A program made the translations under genes and the position numbers. 64,000 nucleotides of DNA from CALXXL01 sp034926605 (lineage in GTDB: Bacteria; Verrucomicrobiota; Lentisphaeria; Victivallales; Victivallaceae). Positions 1 to 7,611 of the stretch are shown here, one piece after another (position 1 is the first letter of the stretch; every line of letters begins with the position of its first letter). Under the pieces are notes generated by a model that was not told where the DNA came from, ran no database searches, and saw only the letters and a program-made list of their open reading frames with translations. Location: assembly GCA_034926605.1 (NCBI GenBank), contig JAYFQV010000011.1, positions 24,834-88,833 of the forward strand. Direction: 5' to 3'.

Positions 1-178
1 AACATACACGGCCTGACTTGAATAGTCAAGCTCTTTTTGAAAAAATTTTTACTTTTTTTTACCCCTCCTCTTCCCTGTTGCCCGTTTTGTATGTTAATTC
101 GTTTGCCAATAATGATTTACGGCTAAAAATTCATCAAATAATCGATTATTGCTAAACCGTTGTGGAATAAATAAATCC
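1..178. other. Non-coding flank left of the first gene
   Basis: This AT-rich stretch follows the stop codon of the first minus-strand gene and runs to the window edge. It contains runs of T and A but no convincing hairpin terminator, promoter or ORF that I can support. Confidence 0.5.
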
Positions 179-2959
179 CTATTTCTTAAGGCTTATACCC
201 ATCACGTAGAATGAAAAGAGGTCTTTTCCCGCGGCAAATTCAAGCCGTTCAATGATTTTTTGCGGGAAAGGATTCTTCCATGTGAAGAACCATAAACGGC
301 GTTCCCGGCCATCGGTTTTCCATTGCAGAACGTTTTCGGTCGACAAGTGGAAATTAAAGCTGTCTTCGATGCCTCCGATCTGCCAAGTATATTGCAGCGG
401 GAGTGTTTCGGACGAGCCGTCCGCGTAAACGGCCTTCATGGTTGCGATGGTCTGGAATTTTTCCGGAGTGGAGTTGATGGACGTCGCCAGACAGTATATC
501 TCGCCGGCGGTGCGGTTAAGCGGAACCGAGACGGCTTCCGGGAACTGCGGGTTGAGTCGCGATTTCAATGCGATCGCGGCCGGAGCGCCGTCATGCGACG
601 GCAGATTGAACATGACTTGCCCAACACGGGTTTTTCCGGCAGGCAGTTTGTCCAAGCCATAGGTTTCCCGGCGCAGGAACGGGTTGTTTCCGGCGGCCAG
701 CGACAAATTGGTCACCGGTGTTATGTCAATCAACTCCAGTTCGGCAGGCGTATTGTTTTTCCAATTGCACATCAGATTGCAGATCACTTCGGACGGATCG
801 ACGCCGTCCGCATTGTAACCGGTGTTCCAGCCGCTCAGCCCGGTGCGGACATAGGGCACCAGCTGGAAGAACCCGTTGTGAGTCACTATCCGGTTGCCGT
901 TGTAACCGCACCAGATGGTCTGAAGCAGGCCGAGCCCTCCGACTTTTTGGGTGAATTTGGCAACGTTCTCAACGTTGTTTGTCTCGAACCACGGGGCGCC
1001 TACCACTTGGAAACCCTCTTTCTTAAGGGCGGCCATGTCGGCAAATTCGGTGTTGCGGCCGTCATAGCGCCAGACCGCGAAAATCAGGTCGCGCGGGAGT
1101 TCGGGGCGCAGTTCGGCCATATTGTAGGGAGCGCCGCCTGCGCCGTTCTCGGGGCTTTCCTCCTTGGTCACGAACAGGTCGTGCCACAGCATGATTTTGA
1201 GATTATGTTTCTTGCCGTAGTTGTAGTACCACATAAGATCATCGAACATAAGTTTCTTTATGCCTTTTTCCACATTCTCCGGGCGACACGGGAATTTTGC
1301 TTTGGAATGGAAAACTTCATCATGACCGATATGGAGGATTTTGGGATTGCCGCTGGCGGCGATCACTTCGTCGAGAATTTTTTCGATGTACGGATAGAGG
1401 CGCGGGTTTGCTGTGTTGTAAGCGTACGGATAGCTTTCGTCCTCGGCCAGATCAAGATTGGCGCGGGTGCCGTCCTCGCGTTCCGGGAACATCCAGCCGC
1501 AGTGGCCCAGGGTTTGAAGCAGCGGGATCACATCGATATAGTTTTCCTTGCAGAGCTTGACCATTGCGACATAATCGGCCTTGGGCATGCCGCCTTTCTG
1601 CCGGACATCTTTGGCGGCGTCCCATTGAACATATTGGAGTTCGGGAACGATGGCGTTGTACTTCATCGGAACGAGCACGTCATTGATCAAATTGGTATGG
1701 AAAACCTTGGAATAATCGTCCACCAGCAGATGGGCGGCCCGCAGTTCGAGATCCGGCCAGTCTTCGATCTGGCAGGCCTGGATGCCCTGATCATTCCTCA
1801 GCGGACGCAGGGTCTGCATGGCGTAGAACGCGCCGCAGGGGGAAGGGCTGACGATTTCGATGCGATCAGGACTAACGCCAAGCTTATAGCCTTCCGGGTT
1901 GTCCATCGATTTCGGATCGATGGTGATTATGACTGAGGCGGCCGGCTTCGGACCGGAGACCGCCGGGCCTAGTTTGATGCCCATTTTGCCGAAGGTGCGT
2001 ACGGCGGCACGTGAGAGCCGGTCGAATTCGGCCTGATCGTCGATTCCGGTAATGGCCCAGGAGAGCTCCGCTTCGGGATTTACCGCGAAGTTCTGCTGCA
2101 TGAGTTCGCATTTCTTCGGTGCCGGCAGCAGCGGGATCTGCGGTTGCCAGACGGTTATGCCGTCGGCAACGGATTCGACCGGCAACGGCTCGGATGTCTT
2201 TACCGGCAGCGGCTCGGCCACCACCAGGTCGTCGGCGATTTTAAATCTGACCTTGATTACGCTGCGGAACGGCGAACCGTAGTCCAGATTGCGCTGGTAG
2301 CCGATCCAGAACGCCTTGCGGTCGGCGTATGGAACGCCTCGGCGGTCCACCACTTTGAATCCCGGCCCTTCGAGCACTTCGAAGGAGAGTGAGCCGAGAG
2401 TGGTGGTGAAACTGATCTTGCGTACCGGCTGGTCGTCGAACAGCGGCGACACTTTGTCCGGTTCGACTGACGGGATGGTGTTTTTGACGGTTTTTCCATT
2501 CGCCAGCAACGCACGGTATTCCGCCCCTGTCACCAGCCCGGCCGGAATCGCGAATGCGCTGTACTCAAAATGGTTCGGAATATCGGCGGTGGCTTCGCAG
2601 TTCAAAGTGACGATGGCGGTGTTGCCGGAAACTTTGCAGGAGTATTCATTCAACTTGAATTCGTGAGTGCCGTTGGTCTGTTCAAGTGCAATCTTATAGC
2701 CGGTGGCGGTCCTGGCTTCCGGCAACGGCTTGCTGGAGTCTTCGCTGAAGAACCTGCGGGCGCGCCACGGCGGCTCGATTGCCATTATTACGCTGGTGAA
2801 AGACAGGTCAGCTACCGGACTTGCCAGAACCAAGCCGAAAGTTTTGTTGAACTTAGCCGTCAACGGTTTGCTTTTGAAATCAGACGCGTCTCCTGCGTTG
2901 GCGCAACAGCACACCGCAAGCAGCGCGGCCGAGAGTACAGACCCGGTTTGCTTCAACAT
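179..2959 (-). CDS. Secreted GH20-like beta-N-acetylhexosaminidase family protein
   Basis: A 926-residue protein. It starts with a signal peptide (about residues 1-22, hydrophobic core ending in CANA), so it is likely exported to the periplasm or surface. An N-terminal beta-sandwich-like region (to about residue 270) precedes a GH20 small domain (about 275-390) and a GH20 TIM barrel. The family acid/base pair is visible as HIGHDE, D547-E548. A C-terminal beta-rich domain follows. GH20 enzymes remove terminal GlcNAc/GalNAc by substrate-assisted catalysis; the exact substrate cannot be read here. The start has a strong AAGGAG site at about 2965-2971 and its own consensus promoter. It is a tandem paralogue of the gene at 3011-5713, sharing the domain order and a GPGF-x-V-x-DRR segment before the barrel. 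Function is inferred from motif and architecture; family assignment is fairly sure, specificity is not. Confidence 0.8.
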   Translation of the reverse strand: MLKQTGSVLSAALLAVCCCANAGDASDFKSKPLTAKFNKTFGLVLASPVADLSFTSVIMAIEPPWRARRFFSEDSSKPLPEARTATGYKIALEQTNGTHEFKLNEYSCKVSGNTAIVTLNCEATADIPNHFEYSAFAIPAGLVTGAEYRALLANGKTVKNTIPSVEPDKVSPLFDDQPVRKISFTTTLGSLSFEVLEGPGFKVVDRRGVPYADRKAFWIGYQRNLDYGSPFRSVIKVRFKIADDLVVAEPLPVKTSEPLPVESVADGITVWQPQIPLLPAPKKCELMQQNFAVNPEAELSWAITGIDDQAEFDRLSRAAVRTFGKMGIKLGPAVSGPKPAASVIITIDPKSMDNPEGYKLGVSPDRIEIVSPSPCGAFYAMQTLRPLRNDQGIQACQIEDWPDLELRAAHLLVDDYSKVFHTNLINDVLVPMKYNAIVPELQYVQWDAAKDVRQKGGMPKADYVAMVKLCKENYIDVIPLLQTLGHCGWMFPEREDGTRANLDLAEDESYPYAYNTANPRLYPYIEKILDEVIAASGNPKILHIGHDEVFHSKAKFPCRPENVEKGIKKLMFDDLMWYYNYGKKHNLKIMLWHDLFVTKEESPENGAGGAPYNMAELRPELPRDLIFAVWRYDGRNTEFADMAALKKEGFQVVGAPWFETNNVENVAKFTQKVGGLGLLQTIWCGYNGNRIVTHNGFFQLVPYVRTGLSGWNTGYNADGVDPSEVICNLMCNWKNNTPAELELIDITPVTNLSLAAGNNPFLRRETYGLDKLPAGKTRVGQVMFNLPSHDGAPAAIALKSRLNPQFPEAVSVPLNRTAGEIYCLATSINSTPEKFQTIATMKAVYADGSSETLPLQYTWQIGGIEDSFNFHLSTENVLQWKTDGRERRLWFFTWKNPFPQKIIERLEFAAGKDLFSFYVMGISLKK

Positions 2960-2986
2960 CTTCAGCTCCTTAATAACTTGAAATCA

Positions 2987-3014
2987 ATTATATCATGTAA
3001 TTTTCGTTTGTCAA
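2987..3014 (-). promoter_or_regulatory. Consensus sigma-70-type promoter for the first GH20-like gene
   Basis: On the minus strand a perfect TTGACA (3009-3014) is followed after 16 bases by a perfect TATAAT (2987-2992). The -35 box overlaps the stop codon of the upstream paralogue, so the downstream gene can be transcribed independently. Confidence 0.8.
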
Positions 3015-5713
3015 GGTTCGGCGGTGATTCCGAAAAGAAAATATGCGTTTTTTTCGCATTTCAGATCAATTCCGGTGATGTCCTTTTCCGGATGCGGGTT
3101 GTTCCAGGTGGAATACCATATGCGCGACTCGCCGCGGGCGGAGTCGATAACGGCGCAGTTGCCGGTGGAAAGGTAGCGGTTGTATTCGGTCAGCGGCGTA
3201 CCGACTTCGTATTCGAACCGGAGCGGAAATTCTGCCTTGGAACCATCGGCATAGGTTATGACGGCGGTGGCGGCGGGGTCGTATTTTTTCGGCTCGGACC
3301 CGATTACGGTATTCAGGAAATACAGCCGTCCCGCCTTGAAGTTGCCGCGGAATACCGGAACGGTTTCCGGAAAGTTCGGAGTCAGACGGGATTTTACCGC
3401 GATGGCGGCGCGGCGGCCGTTGCTTTCCATCGGCTTGAACGGGATGTCTCCGACGATTTCCGGAATCGCTTCGAACCCGAAGGTGCCGCCGAGCAGAAAC
3501 GGGTTGTTTTCGGGCGATATTTCCAGATTGGCGGCGGCGGAGAGGTCTAGCGGGCGTACCGTTTTGACGGTTGCCGGTTTTGCGAACTCATAGAGATCGC
3601 AAAATATTTTGCTGGAGTCGAAGTCGGTGCCGGCGTCAGGATTCCAAGCCATGCAGCCGGAGCGGACGTAGGCAGCAAGCTGGTAAAACCAGTAGTAAAA
3701 CGCGGCGTCCGGCGGGGCGATCCATTCACCTGGAACCATGTCTACCGGTCTTGCCGACTGGTCGTGCGAGGTGTAGACCCATGTGGTTGAAAGCATCCCG
3801 ACGGCATTGAGCTTGATCGCTTCCCGGGTGAGCTTTTCCGGATTCCCGGGCGCATACCATGATGCTCCGATCACCGGGAAGCCGGCGGCGGACAGCGCGT
3901 CGAGGTCGCCGAATTTGTCGTAGTTTCCGGAGTAACGCCAGACGGTGAATATGATGTCTTTAGGGAGTTTGTCGCGCAGTTCCCAGGTGTTGTGCGGCTG
4001 GCCCCCGGCACCGTTTTCAGGGCTTTCATCGTGGGTTGCAAAGATATCCTGCCACAGCATGAGCTGCATGTCATGCTTTTTGCAATAATCGTAGACCCAC
4101 ATCACAAAGTCGTAAACAACTTTTTGTGACCCCTTCTCGACCGTTTCCGGCCGGTTGGGGAAGCGGCCGAAGAGGTACAGTTCGTCGGTGCCGGCGTGGA
4201 AATAACGCGGATGGCCGAACGCCGCAGTCACTTCGTCGAACAATTTTTCCAGAAGCGGATAAAGACGAGGGTTCGACGTGAAAAAAGCATACGGATATTC
4301 CGGGTCTTCGGCGAGATCGAGGTTTTGTTTCCCGACAAAAAGCCAAGGCGCGTGGCTCAGGGTCTGAATCAGGGGGGCGGTTTCTATGAAATTGTCGCGG
4401 GCGACTTCCAGCAGCTTGAGGAAGTCCTGTTTCGGCATGGCGTTGGAGGCGTGAACGCCCTTGGTGGCGTCCCATCCGACAAACTCGCATTCGAGCAGCA
4501 GGAAGTTCATCTTCATCGGGCCCATCACGTTTTCGATGACTTCGGTATAGTGCTGGAGCGAATGCTCGTCCAGTTGGGCGGCTTGGATGCCGCGAAGTTT
4601 CAGTTCAGGCCAATCGCGGATTTCCGCCACCGGATACTCGCCGTTCGTCCGGCGCAGGGCGCGCAGGGTGTGCAGCGCGTAGTAGGCGCCGCGGGCGGTA
4701 CGCGCGGAAACGGCGGCGCGGCCGTCGGCAATAGACAATGTATAGCCGTCCTCATCGGGCAGGTCGGCATTGGCGTCAACCGCGATCCGGGCCGGGCAAC
4801 CATCCGGAAACAGCCGGTCGGCGGCCTTGCGCAGTCTGGCGGCATCCTCCGGTGAGACTCCGGTGACCGTGAAATTCCCGGACAGACGGCAGACACCTCC
4901 CGGCATGGAGATTTTGCGCGGCTGCGGCAGTAAGGGGAGGTTGAGTTGCCGGGGCACGCTCTGCCGAGGAGCTTCGATCTTCACTCCGGTGGGATTAGAG
5001 GGCAGGGGGGAGGCGAATTTAAGCCCCGGCTTGGGTTCGAAGCCGAACGTTACCGAACTGACGAACACTTCGCCCTTTCCGAGGTCGGCATTGGCGCCTA
5101 TCCAGAAACAGCGCATAAATTCAAAAGGTGTCGCGCGGCGGTCGGCCACTGTGAATCCCGGCCCTTTTTCGGCCTTGAAATGGAAACGGCCGAGCGGGGC
5201 GTCGGCTTCGAACTCGACGGCGTCTTTCACATAGTTTGTAATGTCGGACTGCGGCCCGGTGAACGGAATCCTGCCGGAGACGGTTTGACCGTCCGCGGTC
5301 CTTGCCGTGAACTCGGCTCCGGAGAGCAGGTCTATCGGAACGGTGAAAACAGTGTATTCCAGAAGTGCCGGAACATCCTTGACCATTTCAACTTCGAGTT
5401 CGACGCGCCCGGAGTTTCCGTCCACGTTCATTGAATACTTTTTGCATATCGCCTCTCCGCTGCCGCCGACGGCTATGGCGGCGCCGGCACCGGAATTTTC
5501 ATAGGAGGCGCTTTCGCCGGTGCTGAAGTAGATCGGCTTCCAGGACGGGTCGCAAACCACCACCCGGGAGAAGATCGAAACATCCGTAAATTCGTCGCGC
5601 AGAACAAAGCCGGACTTGGCGGCCTCCAGCCGCAGGTCACCCGGCTCGGAAGCCAATACGCCGAACGCCGCAAAAAAAATCAGGAGTAGCTTTTTCATAA
5701 TTGGGGGAAACAT
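3011..5713 (-). CDS. Secreted GH20-like beta-N-acetylhexosaminidase family protein (paralogue)
   Basis: A 900-residue paralogue of the neighbouring gene. The ORF opens MFPPIM-KKLLLIFFAAFGVLASE; the signal peptide favours the second ATG (5698), giving 895 residues, although neither ATG has a Shine-Dalgarno. It has the same plan: signal peptide, beta-rich N-terminal domain, GH20 small domain, TIM barrel and C-terminal beta domain. The catalytic pair is kept in HAGTDE (D510-E511, counting from 5713). Expected role is hydrolysis of beta-linked N-acetylhexosaminides outside the cytoplasm, for example on mucin or glycosaminoglycan glycans. Divergence between the two copies suggests different substrates. 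A palindrome on its putative promoter (5786-5797) suggests repressor control. Family assignment is good; substrate unknown. Confidence 0.78.
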   Translation of the reverse strand: MFPPIMKKLLLIFFAAFGVLASEPGDLRLEAAKSGFVLRDEFTDVSIFSRVVVCDPSWKPIYFSTGESASYENSGAGAAIAVGGSGEAICKKYSMNVDGNSGRVELEVEMVKDVPALLEYTVFTVPIDLLSGAEFTARTADGQTVSGRIPFTGPQSDITNYVKDAVEFEADAPLGRFHFKAEKGPGFTVADRRATPFEFMRCFWIGANADLGKGEVFVSSVTFGFEPKPGLKFASPLPSNPTGVKIEAPRQSVPRQLNLPLLPQPRKISMPGGVCRLSGNFTVTGVSPEDAARLRKAADRLFPDGCPARIAVDANADLPDEDGYTLSIADGRAAVSARTARGAYYALHTLRALRRTNGEYPVAEIRDWPELKLRGIQAAQLDEHSLQHYTEVIENVMGPMKMNFLLLECEFVGWDATKGVHASNAMPKQDFLKLLEVARDNFIETAPLIQTLSHAPWLFVGKQNLDLAEDPEYPYAFFTSNPRLYPLLEKLFDEVTAAFGHPRYFHAGTDELYLFGRFPNRPETVEKGSQKVVYDFVMWVYDYCKKHDMQLMLWQDIFATHDESPENGAGGQPHNTWELRDKLPKDIIFTVWRYSGNYDKFGDLDALSAAGFPVIGASWYAPGNPEKLTREAIKLNAVGMLSTTWVYTSHDQSARPVDMVPGEWIAPPDAAFYYWFYQLAAYVRSGCMAWNPDAGTDFDSSKIFCDLYEFAKPATVKTVRPLDLSAAANLEISPENNPFLLGGTFGFEAIPEIVGDIPFKPMESNGRRAAIAVKSRLTPNFPETVPVFRGNFKAGRLYFLNTVIGSEPKKYDPAATAVITYADGSKAEFPLRFEYEVGTPLTEYNRYLSTGNCAVIDSARGESRIWYSTWNNPHPEKDITGIDLKCEKNAYFLFGITAEP

Positions 5714-5781
5714 AACATTTAAACTTTTTTTTTCCAGTCTTCACGGTAACATTTGTGAAAAAAACGGATTGTTTCGGTGCT

Positions 5782-5819
5782 TTGTTAAGTATACTTACAA
5801 GGCATCGGCCCCGCGTCAA
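5782..5819 (-). promoter_or_regulatory. Putative promoter with palindromic operator for the second GH20-like gene
   Basis: On the minus strand TTGACG (5814-5819) lies 16 bases from TAAGTA (5792-5797). The -10 lies inside a perfect 12-base palindrome, TAAGTATACTTA (5786-5797), flanked by TTG and CAA arms (outer span 5782-5800). This geometry fits a repressor operator. It is a sequence-based guess. Confidence 0.4.
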
Positions 5820-5848
5820 AAAAAATTAATTTTTTATTCCAGAAGTGC

Positions 5849-5877
5849 TTGACGGCACAAAAGAGGCAGTATATAGT
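5849..5877 (+). promoter_or_regulatory. Promoter of the candidate small RNA
   Basis: TTGACG (5849-5854), a 17-base spacer and TATAGT (5872-5877) form a near-consensus plus-strand promoter. Predicted start of transcription is about 5883-5885. No plus-strand protein gene follows; the next gene is on the opposite strand. Confidence 0.65.
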
Positions 5878-5882
5878 TGTCG

Positions 5883-6063
5883 GTGTGAGGTAATTTACGG
5901 GGGTGGCCGCAAGGGGTATGAAAAATGCGGCCGGTCTGTTCCCGCAAGGGGTGTTGGCGGGAATAAGGCGCTCAAGCCTGGGAACGGGGAGAGATACCCG
6001 GAACAAACCCGATCGGGTCCGGGGGAATGAGGCGGTTCCATCTCGAATCCGCTTCATTTTTTT
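5883..6063 (+). ncRNA. Candidate structured small RNA of unknown family
   Basis: About 180 nt bounded by a good promoter and a textbook terminator. Between them lie several strong pairings: GGCCGC 5905-5910 with GCGGCC 5927-5932; TTCCCGC 5939-5945 with GCGGGAA 5957-5963; AGGC 5966-5969 with GCCT 5976-5979; and CGGG 5985-5988 with CCCG 5997-6000. An alternative long-range pairing, 5933-5942 with 6000-6009 (nine of ten positions), competes with the second hairpin, so the RNA could switch between two folds. The downstream gene is convergent, so this is not an ordinary cis-acting leader. I do not recognise the consensus of 6S, SRP, tmRNA, RNase P or a common riboswitch. Existence of the transcript is inferred from signals; its role is unknown. 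Confidence 0.5.
6028..6063 (+). terminator. Intrinsic terminator of the candidate small RNA
   Basis: TGAGGCGG (6028-6035) pairs with CCGCTTCA (6049-6056), eight pairs with one G-U, a 13-base loop, then seven T (6057-6063) on the plus strand. The T tract is on the wrong side to serve the minus-strand gene ending at 6074. Confidence 0.75.
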
Positions 6064-6073
6064 ATTGCGGCGG

Positions 6074-6370
6074 CTATTTCAGCAGGTGCGAGGCGAGTAT
6101 GGACAGCACCACCAGCGCAATGTACACCGGGATGGCGTAAATCAGAAACTTCCTTATGGCGTCGGTCAGCGCGCAGTATATCCAGAAAAACAGATTGCAG
6201 CACCAGGTTATCGAAATGATTGCCGACATGATCACCACCGCAACCTGATTGTTCTGCCAGCCGGCGCTGCCGCCCATGTCGATGTAGTTATAAACAAAAA
6301 GCCCGCAATAGCACAAACTGATGGCCGCGGCGCCCCACAGGAAATATTTCCAGAAAGAAATCGCATTCAT
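6074..6370 (-). CDS. Small three-helix membrane protein, unknown function
   Basis: A 98-residue hydrophobic protein with three predicted membrane segments at about residues 9-28, 43-70 and 74-96, and no recognisable catalytic motif. A purine-rich GGAGAAGGGG stretch precedes the ATG. It lies 24 bases downstream of the FabH-like gene on the same strand and could be co-transcribed with it. I do not recognise a family. Confidence 0.6.
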   Translation of the reverse strand: MNAISFWKYFLWGAAAISLCYCGLFVYNYIDMGGSAGWQNNQVAVVIMSAIISITWCCNLFFWIYCALTDAIRKFLIYAIPVYIALVVLSILASHLLK

Positions 6371-6394
6371 TTTGTTTCCCCTTCTCCGATAAGT

Positions 6395-7408
6395 TTAAAT
6401 GGTAAGAATGGTGCCGCCCCAACTGTACCCGACGCCATAGCCGATAAGGGCAACCTTGTCGCCGGATTTGATCTTGCCTTCGTCGAGCAGACTGCGCAGG
6501 GCTATCGGAACGCTGGACGAGACAGTGTTGCCGACTTTGGTCATGTCTATGAAGAACTTGTCCGGTGGAATTTCGAGCTGATTGCGCAGATATTTCAGTA
6601 TATGGCTGTTGGCCTGATGGAATATCGCGTAAGCCAGGTTTTCGATGGACATGCCGTTGGCCGCGAGCACGTCGGTGAACAGCACCGGAATGTGTTCCAT
6701 GACGTAGTTGAATATTTCCGGGCCGTTCATGTACAGGTAATTGTCATTGGAAATGCTGCCGGTCGAACTGACGCGGCATTCGGCCCCGGGGTCGTAGGGA
6801 GTGCGGGCGCCGCCGTTTTTCACGATCAGATTGGTGCCTCCTCCTCCGTTGGTGCCGAACACGAACTTGCCGACTTGGTCAACCTCGCTCTGCCGGATCA
6901 GGCAGGCGGTGGCGGCGTCGCCGAAGATGGTACGGTTGTTACGGTCGTGAGGGTGAAGATAGCGGGTATAGGTGTCGGAGGTGACCAGCAGCAGGTTTCT
7001 CGCGGTGCCGGTGGCGACCATGCCGCGTGCAAGGGCAAGGCCGTAGACGAAGCCGGAGCAGCCCAGGTTGTAGTCGACCGCGCCGCAGGTTATCGGGATG
7101 CCCAGCCGGTGCTGGAGCAGGCAGGCGGAAGTGGGCAGCGGGTATTCCGGACATTGCGTACAGAGCAATATAAAGTCTACTTGAGAACGATCGAACCCGT
7201 TCTCGGTGAAGAGTTTTTCAGCCGCTTTCACTGCCATGTCCAAGGCAGTTTCCCCCGGCGCGGCGACTCTTCGCTCCTGAATGCCTACCTTCTTCGCAAG
7301 TTTTGCGCAGTTCCAATCGGAATATTCGGCATCCAGATCGGCATTGGTCAGGCGACGCTCGGGCAGATATACGGTGAGCGCCTCGACTTTTGTTCCGGTC
7401 ATAGTCAT
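6395..7408 (-). CDS. FabH-like 3-oxoacyl-ACP synthase III
   Basis: A 337-residue condensing enzyme of the ketoacyl-ACP synthase III fold. The Cys-His-Asn triad is visible: C117 in NLGCSGF, H264 in FHQANSHILK and N294 in KVGNTVSSSVP. FabH normally condenses acetyl-CoA with malonyl-ACP to start fatty acid synthesis; related enzymes make beta-ketoacyl or alkyl products. No plsX, acpP or fabD lies beside it, so it may serve a side pathway rather than be the main FabH. AAGGAG directly abuts the first ATG (7408) but is about six bases from a second in-frame ATG (7402), which is the likelier start. Confidence 0.82.
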   Translation of the reverse strand: MTMTGTKVEALTVYLPERRLTNADLDAEYSDWNCAKLAKKVGIQERRVAAPGETALDMAVKAAEKLFTENGFDRSQVDFILLCTQCPEYPLPTSACLLQHRLGIPITCGAVDYNLGCSGFVYGLALARGMVATGTARNLLLVTSDTYTRYLHPHDRNNRTIFGDAATACLIRQSEVDQVGKFVFGTNGGGGTNLIVKNGGARTPYDPGAECRVSSTGSISNDNYLYMNGPEIFNYVMEHIPVLFTDVLAANGMSIENLAYAIFHQANSHILKYLRNQLEIPPDKFFIDMTKVGNTVSSSVPIALRSLLDEGKIKSGDKVALIGYGVGYSWGGTILTI

Positions 7409-7553
7409 CTCCTTATATGAATTTAACCCGCATAATATAACACGTCATGAAAAAAAATCAATATGCCGAACGTCATGGCTTGATAATCAGAAATTAAGCT
7501 ATGAAATCACGTTTTTCCATGAATGTGCCCGCGGTTGCGCAACAGTCGCGGTT

Positions 7554-7604
7554 CCGGCCGGGTGCCGTTCCCCGATAATGAGGAAACGGGGAACGCCCGG
7601 CCGG
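7554..7604 (-). terminator. Large stable hairpin downstream of the cytoplasmic GH20-like gene
   Basis: CCGGCCGGG (7554-7562) pairs with 7596-7604, and an inner CGTTCCCC (7566-7573) pairs with GGGGAACG (7588-7595), with only a three-base bulge. It begins eight bases past the stop of the minus-strand gene at 7612. There is no T tract, so it may be a 3' end stabiliser or factor-dependent terminator. Confidence 0.45.
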
Positions 7605-7611
7605 GGCCGGC

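Larger units (their letters stand above)
5714..6073. other. Gene-free interval holding a candidate small RNA and divergent promoters
   Basis: This 360-base interval has no convincing protein-coding gene. Its left part carries the minus-strand promoter and operator of the GH20-like gene, and its right part a plus-strand promoter, a hairpin-rich stretch and an intrinsic terminator, listed separately. Confidence 0.6.

Noticed and set aside
5883..6063. Cobalamin riboswitch
   Set aside because: A CCCGC-like element is present, but the other conserved cobalamin blocks are missing and no gene follows on the same strand.
5903..7420. A 505-residue plus-strand open frame covering the small RNA and the FabH-like gene
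   Set aside because: It is the antisense shadow of a well-supported FabH gene, with composition typical of a GC-rich complementary frame.
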